Below are positions 13,457 through 26,015 of a stretch of DNA of 64,000 bases, piece after piece. Source of the stretch: Ostrinia nubilalis. Taxonomy: Eukaryota; Arthropoda; Insecta; Lepidoptera; Crambidae. Numbering within the stretch: the stretch's first letter is position 1; every line of letters begins with the position of its first letter. Both the position numbers and the translations under genes were made by a program. The stretch is taken from contig NC_087093.1 in assembly GCF_963855985.1 (NCBI RefSeq), positions 2,239,501-2,303,500 on the forward strand. The letters run 5' to 3'. The notes under the pieces were generated by a model that saw only the letters and a list, made by a program, of their open reading frames with translations, had not been told where the DNA came from and did no database searches.

Positions 13457-13670
13457 TAATACTTAAACTAGTGAGAAGTAGTTGGTAGTCTGGGTGACGC
13501 ACGAATAATTATGAAACAAAACATCTATATCCATAGTCTACTGATATTATACATGCTGTAAAGAACTTTGTGTGCCTGTTATATCTTTTGCGAATTTTTG
13601 GTGAAATAATTTTTTTGAAGTTTGGTAAAGGTAGAGACAGATTGGAGCTCAAATAAAGATGCAATCTTGT

Positions 13671-13752
13671 TATTATAATAATAATAATAAATAATAAAAT
13701 CTTTATTTAATTAATAAATTTTTGTAATATTTAATTAAATATTACAAAAAAT
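13671..13752. repeat. ATA/ATAA microsatellite next to a perfect AT-rich palindrome
   Basis: TAATAATAATAAATAATAAA leads into a palindrome centred at 13734/13735 with perfect 16-bp arms (TTTTTGTAATATTTAA). It is AT-only and may simply be slippage-derived. Confidence 0.6.
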
Positions 13753-14968
13753 ACATACTTAAAGGGTTTAAAATAGGCAATCAAATGTTTTTTAATCGGT
13801 GGACAAAAACGTTCGTGCTCATAAATGAGGTACTTTAAATATTTTCCCGTCTATACTGAAATGAATATAAATACAACCTGGATGAATTTCATTTACTATC
13901 CTAAATGTAGCGTAAATTATTGGAACCGCTATTCAATTAAACGTCCAACTTCATTATTTTGTTACGGCTGGTTTGATTTAAAGTACACACGTGACATCAA
14001 AGTGAAAACGAATAAAGTGTACCTAATTTAATGCATCACTAGTTTGTTACCGTCAGCATCATAATTGGTAAAACTGATAAATATAGACAAACTAGCTTTT
14101 GCCCTCGACTTTGCCTGTCTCAGATAGACTTTATAGGGAGGGAGACTTTATATTTCTTGACCACAATCGCACCTGATGTTAAGTGAGATGCTGTTTAGGA
14201 TTCGTTGCCTGGTGCTGTCAGGGCAAATATGTACCTGGATTATAGTGTTCGGGAAAGATAGCAGCAGGAAGCGAATTCCAGTCAATAGCTGTCCCTGTAT
14301 ATCCCTTTCAGGAACCGTAAAGAAAACTATCCTATGTTTTTCTTCTTGACAAATTGTACACACTTAATCCTAATTCCTACCTTATAAATACTCTATCTAT
14401 TGGTGAAAACCGCATGAAAATCAATTCATTTCTTTTTGAGTTTATTCCGTGAACAGACAGATAGGTGTAGTTTAATATATGATGTGCAGTAGTGATATAG
14501 GTACTCGTTATTTGTGGGACATACACTGAGAGCTGCGGTTTGTTTGTCATTTATTACAAAGAAATCGTAAATGATAGGTAAAATATTGTCAGGTCCTGCT
14601 TTTTCATAAATAAATTATTGGAATAATTGAAAACCCACAAGAATGCTTTGACACTCATTTATAGGTTTATCTAGTCAAACCAATAGAGAGATGTATTGAA
14701 TTAGAGTAGAACCTTATTTATTAATCATTTCAGGGTGTAATAACTTATTGTTAAAAAACGTTTTTGAGCTGTGGCTATCTTTTCTAAGGACTTGTGAAAA
14801 ATATCACACGATTCACACGTCAGTGTGAAGTGAAATATTACAACAGGGATGATGACTGGGTAATAAAATCAAAATTATATTTAATCCGTCATACAGATAA
14901 TAAAAAAAATTTTGACACATACCTATTTTTGAATTTTTTTCATATTCGAATAATTACAGTAATAATTT

Positions 14969-15044
14969 GAGTTGAAATGTCGCGTAACGTCACTTTCGAG
15001 TAAGAATTCTACTTCAAGCGTGACGTTTCACGCCATTTCAACTC
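14969..15044. mobile_element. short MITE or hairpin with 25-bp inverted ends
   Basis: GAGTTGAAATGTCGCGTAAC at the left pairs with the right end GTTTCACGCCATTTCAACTC with about four mismatches over 25 bp. A weaker match may extend outward on both sides. No target duplication is evident. Confidence 0.55.
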
Positions 15045-15797
15045 GATGTAGCACTTTTATTATTTAATTATGAAAGAAAATAAAAAATATGAGTCTAATT
15101 TTTTCTAATCATCTGTCCGACGGACAAATTATTGAAATTTTGTCATCTAGCCTATTGTCTTAATTATTATAGAAGAAGGTGAATGAATACAATTTCAATA
15201 AAAATATCTGACGATATAAAACTACAAACAAGAGAGAGTCTGTAACTTTTAACCCAAGACTTTTGCAAACTTTTTCACAATACCGATTCAGTGATTGCGT
15301 CTTTCAGTGATATGTCAATATTTGTGCCAATTTAACCCATAATAATCATAGTTTCAAACTCTTCTATCTTATCATCATCATCATCACTAATACCATCCAA
15401 GTAAGACCATTGACAGAGCCCTCCCACTAATTATTTCCGCCAATTATCGCAGTTCGTAATCCCCGGTAAGCCAGAACTATCTTAATAAGGGTATTACATA
15501 ACACAATAACTTTGATGTGTACACGGAGCCTGTGAGGCCTGCGCTTTGATTAACCTGGACTGATGCTTGGGGATTAAGACAGCGTTCATTAGTGTACGAA
15601 ACATTTGTTACTAATCTGATGGTATAGATGCAAAAGACAGTAATATCTGGCTGCCAGTTCCATTTCACACGTCTAAATAACTAGATAATATTTTGAGGGA
15701 TATAAGGAGTTTAAACTTGCTCCACCTGAAATATCAGGGGATTAGCATAAAAAACTTAAACAAAAAAACTAGGTACTTTCGCTATACAAATTAGATA

Positions 15798-15849
15798 CAA
15801 CTACACATATAATAAAAATAAGGTCCATTATTTTTATTATGTGTAGTTG
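15798..15849. repeat. hairpin with 22-bp arms
   Basis: CAACTACACATATAATAAAA pairs with the right arm ending TTTTATTATGTGTAGTTG, with one 2-base bulge and a 6-base loop. Probably a MITE remnant. Confidence 0.55.
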
Positions 15850-15906
15850 CCCAAAAATAAATAGGTACGAAGGATGTATACAAAGGATAAGCAAAATATT
15901 TTAAAC

Positions 15907-16763
15907 TAGCGGCCGCCCGCGACTTCGACGCGTGGATCCCGTTTTACCCCCTTCATCTATCTTACGCGGTTTAGATTTTTTCATACAAATGTTTTTTCCC
16001 GCTAACTCTCGTTCCCGTTGGAATTTCGCAATATCCTGTTGTAACTAAGCTTTAAGTTTACTAAGGGACCTGCATGCCAAATTTCAAGCGTCTAATTTAA
16101 GCGGTTTAGATTTTTCATACAAAAGGATTTTCCCGGTAATTATAAAGCTACGTCCCTTATAAATTTCAAGTGCCTACGTTTAGCCGTTTAGGCTGTGCGT
16201 GGGTATGTCAGTGAGTCAGTCATAACAAAAGGAATTTCCCGCTAATTCCAGTTCCCGTGGGAATTTTGCAATATCCTGTTGTAACTAAGCTTTAAGTTTA
16301 CTAAGGTACCTGCATGCCAAATTTTAAGCGTCTATCTTACGTGGTTTAGATTTTTTCATACAAATGTTTTTTCCCGCTAACTCCCGTTCCCGTGAGAATT
16401 TTGAAATATCCTGTTGTAACTAAGCTTTAAATTTACTAAGGTACCTGCATGCCAAATTTCAAGCGTCTATCTTACGTGGTTTAGATTTTTTCATACAAAT
16501 GTTTTTTCCCGCTAACTCGCGTTCCCGTGAGAATTTTGCAATATCCTGTTATAAATAAGCTTTAAGTTTACTAAGGTACCTGCTTGCCAAATTTCAAGCG
16601 TCTAACTTAAGCGGTTTAGATTTTTCATACAAAAGGATTTACCCGCTAATGCCCGTCCCGTGGGAATTCCTAAGTATCCTATAACCTGCCCAGGAGTATG
16701 AAGAATAATTGTACCACGTTTCGTTAAAATCCGTCGAGTAGTTTTTGTTTCTATAAGGAACAT

Positions 16764-16796
<33 letters not shown>

Positions 16797-16918
16797 AATT
16801 TTACTGATTGCTTTTTTGGCATCAGTATCGATCACTAATCACCCCCTGATAGTTATTTTGAAAATATATTTCATGTACAGAATTGACCTCTCTACAGATT
16901 TATTATAAGTATATAGAT
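15907..16918 (-). mobile_element. Helitron-like element with internal minisatellite, minus strand
   Basis: The left end CTAGCGGCCGCCCGCGACTT is the reverse complement of the CTAG-terminated 3' end of the Helitron that is precisely defined at 42621-45004. The right end, around TTTATTATAAGTATATAGAT, is a worn form of the 5' end. Inside are about five head-to-tail units of roughly 135 bp (unit starts near 15957, 16092, 16331, 16467 and 16602). Each contains a CGGTTTAGATTTTTTCATAC block, a CCCGCTAACTCxCGTTCCCG block and an AAGCTTTAAGTTTACTAAGG block. A GACA-repeat tract lies at 16766-16793. The same unit family occurs in the opposite orientation at 40.6-41.4 kb. No RepHel protein is present, so this is non-autonomous. 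Confidence 0.75.
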
Positions 16919-17900
16919 AACTTAAAAAGACCAACATTTACAGGGACTATTCGTGAACCATTGAATAAAATGTAGAGAATATAAAATATACATAATTATG
17001 TTAATTTGATGAAGTCGTTTCAAAATTTTGAGAGAGTGACGTAGATCAGTCAAAATAACTTAAAAGGCAATTCGATATTTTTCCCAAATTAAAATTGCGT
17101 TCTTTAATTATTATTTAATCAAAATGAAATGACTGTTCCACTAGCATTCCCCAAAGACGGGTCTCAGATAGGCATAAACTTTGTACAAATTAATTGTGAT
17201 ACCTATTCAAATAAGCCACGAAATCACTATCTGCTTTTGCTTACTTAGCCAAGTTCAGCCCCGATGCTGAGCTTCGGCCAAATATTATCTTGCCGTTTAG
17301 CATAATCGTTTATTTGTAATAGGCAAAATTTGATACAATGTAGAGTGAGCTAGCGGGCTGAGAAAATTTGTTTAGTATCGAACAAAGCGTGGTTAATTCT
17401 TAAATTGCTTTCTAGTTACTAGTATTATTTTAATCTAGACAGCAGTTATTAAGTTACTAATCAACAATCATTTAATTGATTCTTAATTCAATCACCGTTT
17501 CGCTGTTAAGTGAAATCTACATGCCAATAGAGTTTTACTTTTTTCTCCTAGTGATAATTAACAAGTGTCATTTTTAGCACATTTAAAACGTCAGATATTT
17601 TTCAAATGCCTATCAAAATTTCATTTGTTATAATAAGAAATAAATGGTTTATAAAAATGTTAGCATTTTTTGAAAGCAATGATAATTTTTAGGATATTTC
17701 ATATTAACGTAACATTTCTATCGGTTAATTTTACCTCATAAAATATTTCCATCTTAGTCGTGTATAAGAAATCTGACTAACCCAGAAACTAAATCCCAAA
17801 ACCGGCTCGTAAAACCGTAAACACCCCACGTAAGGGCCTTTGTCGCACCGAGCGTAAATATCAGCTACAACTGGCACTGCCTATGCAAATTTCATTTGCT
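16919..17900. other. intergenic, no gene recognised
   Basis: AT-rich with no open frame of interest and no repeat I could identify. Confidence 0.45.
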
Positions 17901-18430
17901 AGTAATCCACTCATCGGGATTGCTTCTGATTGATAGGCGCAAATTGGGAACGGGGCAGGAGCCAAAATGGCCGCGCGAAACCCTGGACTGGACTCGGTCG
18001 TTCCAGGAATTTTTGTTCCTGGAATTTTGTACCTGGAATTTAGTTTTTGACAAAAATAAGGTACTGTTTGAGCTCTTTTGTAAGTAGTTCGTTTCTTAAT
18101 AATCATTACATTGTGTTTTAAGTTATCATTACATAATAATAATCCACTCATTGGGATTACTTCTAATTGATAGGCGCAATTGGGAACGGGGCAGGAGCCA
18201 AAATGGCCGCGCGAAAGCCTGAACTGGACTCGGTCGTTCCTGGAATTTTGTACCTGGAATTTAGTTATTGACACAAAAGGATACCGTTACCGTTATTGCA
18301 TGAGCTCTTTTGTGTACAAGTCTGTCAACAATCATTACATTATCTATTGAATAAATCATTACATTATTTGCAAGTAATCCACTCAAAAAAGGCTGGAGTG
18401 AACTCCTGCAATTTTTTTTTGACAAAAATA
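17901..18430. repeat. tandem repeat, about 237-bp unit, two full units and a partial third
   Basis: Units begin at AATCCACTCA near 17904, 18141 and 18376. The first two share TTGGGAACGGGGCAGGAGCC, AAAATGGCCGCGCGAAA, the GGACTCGGTCGTTCC block and the ACCTGGAATTTAG block. They differ by scattered substitutions and a short insertion (the extra TTTTTGTTCCTGGAA in unit 1). The GC-rich block stands out from its AT-rich surroundings. Confidence 0.85.
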
Positions 18431-19149
18431 GGGTCAAAATACCTACTGTTTTTAGCGGATATCCTTCTATAAAAACTAAAATTAATACATAACTGTTATA
18501 AAACATAAAATTCATTAAGATTAGTTTCCCATCTTCTTATTCACCTAAAATAATAATCATATACTAACACAAAGGCTACAGAAATAACCTTGTCTGTGTG
18601 CCTTGTGAACTTCCATGTGATTAATGAAAATAAAAGTATTTTTTTGCGGATAATTCTGAGGCTGGTAATATGATTCATAATCTTTCTAATAATTCATAAT
18701 TGAATTCAATGCCATTGTTAAAGTTGCAAACAATCTTAACTACGCCAAATGCCTGCCCTCTCCACAAAAGAAAGTAAGGAAAAACCCATTTATATTCATT
18801 TCCCAAGAATCGTGTATAGAAAACGAAACATTCACTCAAACCAACTAGAGTTATAGTTAATTTGTTGTCAAACATTAAAATGATTAAGTTCGTAAGTCAT
18901 GCACACCTTGTAATTACTTGTCGTACAAAGGAAATGGAACTTTACGGAGCAAAATATTTTACCTACTTTTACAACCGACACACGCTATCCGTCAACATAG
19001 CTCAAATTGAACGAGCAGTCAAATAAAATAAAAAACTAATTTCGAATTACCGATAAAAACAAGAGTTTTCATGAACAAGTAAAGTCAATATTTATTTTTA
19101 TAATTAAATTATATTTAAAGTATTATTTGATCGAATAATCGAGATACAA
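18431..19149. other. intergenic, no gene recognised
   Basis: AT-rich, short frames only, no repeat structure seen. Confidence 0.4.
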
Positions 19150-20462
19150 AAAAAAAACCGGCCAAGTGCGAGTCGGACTCGCACACCGAGGGTTCCGCCG
19201 TACAAACGTAACGGTTTACAATTTATGACGTATTAAATCAAATTACTTACTAGATATCGTTCAAACCAATTACATGGTAATGCGTAATGCACATCATATA
19301 TTTTTTTAGTTTTAATATTATCTTATTTTGGAACTTACAGAGAGGGGACACATTTTAATACTTTGGAAGTGACTCTCGCGCAAATGTTGGGCTTTGTTTT
19401 GGTTTAACTAGTTACTGTGCCTAAAAATTTTAAAAGGTTTTGGGTTTTTCTGTTAGGTTACCTTAAGCTATTATTTCATACCAAAATTCAAGATTCAATG
19501 TCAGCGGGAAGTACTCTTTAAGTTTTGATTCCGTTGCGAGTAGTGGCGAATTTCAAAATATGCGGTATGATTTTATAGGTAGGTTACCTACCTCAGCGTT
19601 TTGAATTTTTGCGTTGATTTAGAATTTTTCACAGTTTAGAGGCAATTAGATTTAAGAAGTGTTTGATATGAATTTCAACTTTAATATCTCTACGCGTACA
19701 TGTGAAAAAGGGTAGGTAGTAAGTTTATAAGTAATTATTAAAAAAATATTTTATGTCATGTAAGCAAAAATAATATTTTAATATTTTATGTAACTTCAAA
19801 TTTATCATTTTCGCAATTTTTCCTTTATCTGTACTATATAACGTTGCTTCGTGCCGAATTTCAAGATTCTGAGTTCACGGGAAGTACCTTGTAGGTTTTG
19901 ATTCCCTAGCGTGTGACGGAAATTCGTCTAATAAACTGCTGTGCATCTAATGCATCTTTTGATCGCGTTAACAAAGCGAAGTTTGATTTTTTCACTGCTT
20001 AAAGGGACAATAAACCTAGGTATTTGGTATAAATTTCAATTTGATACCTTTATTCGTTCGTGAGAAATAAGGTAGTAAGTTTCCTTTTATTAAAATATTT
20101 TTATTATATTATATAACTAAAAAAAAAATTATTTTCGCAATTTTTCCTATATTTGCATTATATGATAATGCTTCATGCTAAATTTCAAGATTCTGAGTTT
20201 ACGGGAAGTATCCTGTAGGTTTTGATTCCTTTGCGAGTGTCGAAATTTGTTGAAAATATCGACATAATCGGCTGTATCTTTTGATTGGCTTGGCTTAGAA
20301 GTTTGATATTTTCACAGCTTAAAGGGACAATAGACCTGAGTATTTCATGTGAATTTCAGCTTGATACGTCCACGCGTTCTTGAGATAAAGGGTCTTGACA
20401 GACAGACAGACGGACAACAAAGTGATCCTATAAGGGTTCCGTTCCTAAAGAACAAAAGGCTT
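19150..20462 (+). mobile_element. dispersed repeat of the CCGGCCAAGTGCGAGTCGGA family with internal tandem units
   Basis: Begins after a poly-A run with CCGGCCAAGTGCGAGTCGGA and ends with GACAGACAGACAGACGGACA followed by CCTATAAGGGTTCCGTTCC. I know these two end blocks as a repeat common in moth and butterfly genomes; its formal class is not settled for me. Internally, a unit containing ATTTCAAGATTCTGAGTT, CGGGAAGTA and TAGGTTTTGATTCC occurs three times (near 19487, 19855 and 20180), each followed by a CTTAAAGGGACAATA-type block in the later units. There is no coding capacity. Confidence 0.7.
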
Positions 20463-22191
20463 GAGATATTCTGGTCGTATAACTTCAGCTGAACAATTAA
20501 TTCGCTGGAAAATAGATTAAGTACCTACGGCAGAAGACTGTAAAGCTCCCCCATTTTTACAAAAATCTCGCTTGACTTTGTAGTTACTTTATTAAAACAA
20601 AAATATTAAAAACAATTCGCTGAAATAAATTGAAATAGCAAGTAATTTTCATTCAAACAAAACGACCTGGCTCTTCTAATTACGCTGTCGTTATCGGAGG
20701 GCTATGTTAAGCCCTCAACACCGCTTTGTTATTAGTTTTACTGCTATTTTTATAGCTTTAATTGAAGTTGACACCATTTCGTGTGCTTTTACGGCGCTCT
20801 TTATTTGTTTTGCTATTGTGAATTAAAAAAATATAGGGGTGTTCGCCGCAGCGAGCACTCAAATATTTGTAGTATGTTCCGATGTTTTATCTGGTGTCAT
20901 CGTAAAATGTGACGATAGCATTTGTTTGGGTTTCGTTGATTTAAATTTCGTGATTTCTTTGTGTAGTTTATGTTTTTGTTTTGTCGTATTTGTTATTTTA
21001 TCTATGTTTTTAGGATAAATTGTTACAATCAAGTGATTTTTGTCAATGTAGAGTTTTTTAGTTATTATTTTATTTTATTATGTTCTATCAGTGGTCAAGC
21101 CATCGAAACAAAATTGAATAAAACTTCATTATTTGCCTAATAACAGTAAGTTTTTTATTAATAAAATATTTTTGCAGTGCTTACTGTAAATCTTCGCCGT
21201 AGTTAAATAAATCAAATACGAAATATCTAGTAAGCTCAATTCATGCTACATTAATTTTATGTATTTTATAGCATCATCAGTTGTAATATAAAGTTCTTCC
21301 AAAAAGCGAACCCCGAACGAACTCCGTCCAATATCCACAAAAATACCGCATGAACTCTAAATATGAGCCAAGAAAAGGCATCCTTTTAATAGCAACTCTC
21401 CCATACTTTCCGAGCAATTGAAGAGGTCAGGGCTATAAAAATAAACGAGAGCACTCAAATACAGTCTCCCTGTACATACCTGAATCTTAACTCCAAGACG
21501 ATAAGGTTGGAAATAGAAGGGGGGGTTATGGTGGGGTGTGCTTCGAACCGTCTGGATCGGGATACGTCCAAATGCAAGTATCTGGATGTGTTTTGTTCCG
21601 CTCGAGAGGGCAGCGCCTTTGACACCTGTTTCTGTAGGGTCGCGTGAGCATACGAGGATGTGATACGCGTGTTCAGAAGACTGTGATCTGAGATGGGATC
21701 AGAGGCGCATTAGTTTTATCTTGTGGATATCTAAACCAATGATTTTCGTAAAGGAATCACTGTTTATGCTACTGAATTGCCTGAATCCGAAAAAAGTCTG
21801 TAAGCTTGTGGAGTAACTTCAAATTGGCTAGTGACTCTTTTGAAAGATCATTCACGAAAGATCAGACAATCATTAAAAGATACAACTTCAAGTAAAATAC
21901 AATTCTATCCCTGAAATAAAATAAAACAATTTAAATTAACTGTAAAATAAGGTTTATATCTACTAGAACCTATTTTGTCTGAACTGAATAACTACCTTTT
22001 TTCATTTGCTATCCCATAAAAACTACAACATTTAATTTTCATCTCTGCAAGTTTAACAACATCTTTCCCGTGACTCCGTTGAAAAATCCCGTTCAATAAA
22101 AATGAAACACGGAAACAATATCATTTGTACCTGTCGTGTATGGTTTATATCCGAGGAGGCAGTTTATCAGCTGCTACCTCGGCTGAGCGAG
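20463..22191. other. intergenic, no gene recognised
   Basis: Only short frames. A G-rich run occurs near 21520-21535. No repeat ends identified. Confidence 0.4.
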
Positions 22192-22500
22192 CGGGATACC
22201 TGTTTATTCTCAATCGATGTCACCTGCACGGTGACAGGGGGGGACACCGACTTGTAAGTAGGAAGAAAACTACATATTTCTGCGTTTGTTTGATTCTTCT
22301 TTCATGAAATCATCTCTTATTTAGTATGTTGTTCTCTTGTAAAAAAATAATAGACCGATGAAATACTGTGAATTATACGGGACACCTGTTTATTATCAAT
22401 CGATGTCACCTGCACGGTGACAGATGGACAATTTTATTCGGATGTAAGTTGTAAGAACACTACATATTTCTGTGTCTGTTTGATTTTTCGACACTAAACG
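22192..22500. repeat. direct duplication, 186-bp spacing
   Basis: Two copies starting CGGGATACCTGTTTATT (22192) and CGGGACACCTGTTTATT (22378) share CAATCGATGTCACCTGCACG, GTGACAG and ACTACATATTTCTG. The copies are about 120 bp each and about 85 percent alike by eye. The CACCTGCACGGTG core is itself palindromic. Confidence 0.75.
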
Positions 22501-22570
22501 TAAAATTATGCCTTATTTGGTCGTATACGTTAGCCTATCAAGCCTCTCACATGTTTTTAGAAGAGATAAT

Positions 22571-23498
22571 TAACTTTTAAAAAAAATAAAACCGACTTCA
22601 AATGCGTGAACACAAAAAAAAACTAAAAATTAAAAATATTGCGTATAAAAAAGTTCATCCCCAATTTTCCACCCTTGGGGGTGAAATATTTTCTTCAAAT
22701 TCGCATGAAACCACCCTTTTGATAATACCTATTCAACAAAAAAATAATCAGTCAAATTGATTTATAATCGGCGGAGATATTGCGTATAAAAAAGTTCATC
22801 CCCAATTTTCCACCCTTGGGGGTTGTTTTTTCTATTATTAAATTTAAATGGGACCACCCTTGAGGTATTACCTATACGCCGAAAAAAGATTTGTTCAAAT
22901 CGGTTCATAAATGGCGGAGTTATCGCGTAACAAACATAGAAAAAAAAAAAAAAAAAAAACATTCGGGTCGAATTGAGAACCTCCTCCTTTTTTTTTTGAA
23001 GTCGGTTGAAAATGTGATAGATGACATAATGTACCTAAATAAAACTAAAGCACAAGGTACACTTTTCAACCGACTTCAAAAAAGGAGGAGGTTCTCAATT
23101 CGACCCGTATGTTTTTTTTTTTTTTTTTTCTTAGTTTGTTACGCGATAACTCCGCCAATTATGAACCGATTTGAACAAATCTTTTTTCGGCGTATAGGTA
23201 ATACCTCAAGGGTGGTCCCATTTAAATTTAATAATAGAAAAAACAACCCCCAAGGGTGGAAAATTGGGGATGAACTTTTTTATACGCAATATCTCCGCCG
23301 ATTATAAATCAATTTGACTGATTATTTTTTTGTTGAATAGGTATTATCAAAAGGGTGGTTTCATGCGAATTTGAAGAAAATATTTCACCCCCAAGGGTGG
23401 AAAATTGGGGATGAACTTTTTTATACGCAATATTTTTAATTTTTAGTTTTTTTTTGTGTTCACGCATTTGAAGTCGGTTTTATTTTTTTTAAAAGTTA
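22571..23498. mobile_element. 0.93-kb near-perfect fold-back inverted repeat
   Basis: Left arm 22571-23012 and right arm about 23064-23498 are reverse complements over some 435 bp, including A/T runs, with a spacer of about 50 bp. Each arm contains AACCGACTTCAAA.., GGAGGAGGTTCTCAATTCGA, a long poly-A/T tract, GTTACGCGATAACTCCGCCA, and two copies of AAAAAAGTTCATCCCCAATT. I recognise this block as a common lepidopteran interspersed repeat, here present head-to-head. The open frames on both strands are mirror copies of repeat sequence, not genes. Confidence 0.85.
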
Positions 23499-25329
23499 TT
23501 GAGTTCCAAGAGGGAATCATCCTTTGTCGAAAAGAGCCTCCTCTAAAATTAAAAAAAGGTGTATGTGCCTATATTACAGTCTCTACTTTGGTAAGATCAA
23601 GTCGTGTAATGATTGCGTTAAATAGATTGAACATCATCTCGTAACATTACAAAATTACAGTATCTTAAGCCTCCGATATACTTCAGATACAACCTTGGCG
23701 TGCCATGAGCAATATGAGCATCTTTGTCTTTCTCAACTATCAAAAACCACGCACACCACCGCAGTCTATCAAAGACTGCGAAATAATTTCAAATCACATT
23801 ACTTATAACATTAAAGCAAGATTACACCTAAGCCTGTTTGAAAGCAATTTAAGACCCAGTTTATTTCTTACCTGAAGAGACATCGCAACTTGTAATCAGC
23901 AGGCAATTATCTATATAATTATGGAGTACTCGGATCCAGTAATTTGCTTGTACAGTTACGTTATTCGAAACTCTGATCCGTTTAATGAGATTTTGAGCGT
24001 TTGATTTGTCCAAATTAAGGGAAATGTAAACGGGATTTTATTGTATGTTCCAATGGCGCTTTTGATTTAGATTTATAATTGGGAATTGCTTTTATGTTAT
24101 GCTAAATTGTTTTTATATATTTCTTGAATTTGAATTCTTGTGTACTTGTGTTAATTTTAAATTTTTACATCATTGCTTTATTTTTATCTTGGTTCCACAT
24201 GAACATCTACAACGTGTTCATGTGGAACCAAGATAAAAATAAAGCAATGATTTTGTTGGTGGTGAGAATAGAGTCAGTTTATGTAACTCTACATGCATAC
24301 AAACATGTACAGACAACAACACAGGCATTTTTAGTAAAAAAAACACTTATTACAATGTCTTAAGATGCCACAATAGCTTGGCGTACTCGCTATCGTCTCT
24401 ACAATTTATAAAATATTCACTTCAGTACAATAAATTTATTACTCTTCAAGTCTTAAGGCAAGAGTGAGAGTGTCGACTGTACTGATTAGTCTGTACATTT
24501 TGGTTGCTTATTTCGGCTCTTAACTACCTACATAAAGAAAAATGCCACTGTATTGGCGTGATATCCTGTGAAGTCACCTTATTTGGTGTAATGTCATCGT
24601 GTATGCCACCTATGACTACATTTAATAACTTCAAGCAAAACTGTGAGTAAATACCTGCCTATGACTAAATAAAAAACATCATTCATAAGCTAATAAATAT
24701 CACCATGAATTGCAACTGACATTTAGGCTTAAAAATACCGAGTAACTTCGTTTCTAAGAATGTGGAAGGAAAAGGCGTTTTGTTTCTGCAAATGGAAAGG
24801 CCATCAATTGCAAGTGCAGACTTCTTTGTCCAAAGAATAAAGGGTGCAACTCGGGGGTGGGGGTCATTTTGAACGCCTGTCACTTGTTGTTGGTTGATTT
24901 TTATTCGTTTTCAAGATTGAAATAAGATCCCTGTTACAGTAAAAAGAGTTTTGAATTCTAAATTCTTGATGTTTAGATGCAATGACTTATTTTAAACGCC
25001 AAAACCTTATTAACTTACAAACTTTTCATAATTACAGCAAACGCACTTACCTGTAACAAAAAAAAAGATAAATGGTTAATGATAAAAATGTAAAATTAAC
25101 AGCTTTTAAAATTAAATTATGTTGTAATAAACAGGATTTGAAAACAGACAAAGGAAAATATTAAATGTATGAAGGTAGGTACATAATACGAAGTCGCAAC
25201 ATACAAGTATGTAAACAAAACGCAGGTGTGTTCAAAGAAGTGCTGTAGAAAAGTTTCTAGTCCTGCAAGTACCTGCAGCGAAACAAGACTTATAAAAAAT
25301 CTATGTTACCGCGGTCTCATGTGCCCGTT
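23499..25329. other. intergenic with one hairpin, no gene recognised
   Basis: Apart from the hairpin at 24169-24251 there is only AT-rich sequence with short frames. The 79-codon frame 24124-24363 spans the hairpin and has no protein features. Confidence 0.4.
24169..24251. repeat. perfect 37-bp stem hairpin with 9-nt loop
   Basis: Left arm 24169-24205 and right arm 24215-24251 are exact reverse complements (core TTATCTTGGTTCCACATGAA). The loop TCTACAACG is at 24206-24214. Transcribed, it would form a long perfect RNA hairpin. It could equally be a recent template-switch or fold-back event. No target duplication seen. Confidence 0.85.
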
Positions 25330-25462
25330 TAGGCTAAGTTGCACGTGGCTGTACCATCTTACTTTAACTTTGACAAACGTCAAAAATCTGTCAAACTTCA
25401 TACAAAAACACCGGTTATCGTTAAAGTTACGGTCGAAGTTAGGTGGTGCAACTCAGCCTTAG
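25330..25462. mobile_element. MITE family 'GTTGCACCA', copy 1
   Basis: Inverted ends AGGCTAAGTTGCAC and (reverse complement) AAGGCTGAGTTGCACCACCT enclose the shared core ACTTTAACTTTGACAAACGT, AAAATCTGTCAAACTTCATA and ACCGGTTATCGTTA. Related copies lie at 54890-55003, 57701-58341 (interrupted) and 62094-62203. This copy carries an insertion near GTGGCTG by comparison. Confidence 0.8.
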
Positions 25463-26015
25463 GGTTCCACGAGTTAGACAGTAAAAAAACATAGCCCTCC
25501 TTCTGGCGCAGTCGGGTAAAAAGGCTTACTTGTAACTCTTCTCTAACGTCACCCATCGTCAATCACGATCGGACTTAGGTTTTAACCGAAACTTTCTCCT
25601 TCGGCAATTTCTTGTTATTTCGCGGTTTGTTTTTGTACAAATACATTACTTAATCAGCTGGTAATCCATCAAACTGTCGGTGTCGACAGGCACGCCCTCT
25701 GGTAACACCTTTATTCAATATTCGTCGGAATTCGATACAAAAACAAAGCAGTCGAATGAATGGGTCTCAAGCTCCCGATCGCTCATTTAGATCAGCCGCG
25801 CTATGTGACGTGCTGTGAAATTACGGATTTGTTAAGTAAAGAATCTTGTTTCATATTTGATTTGAATCTATTCAAATATTGAGAATACGGTTTAAAAAAA
25901 CTTATTTTCAAGGTTTTAGTAAAAAAAAAACATAATTAATTCTCATTAACTCCTTCTTTTAGTTAAAAACCTTTTTATACCTCCACTTAACAAAAAAAAC
26001 TGTAGAAAATTATTT

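Noticed and set aside
17861..18274. 137-codon minus-strand frame
   Set aside because: Consists of the translated 237-bp tandem repeat; the peptide repeats with the DNA unit.
22891..23307. 138-codon open frame
   Set aside because: It spans the fold-back repeat and is mirrored by a matching frame on the other strand; lysine and phenylalanine runs come from poly-A/T tracts.
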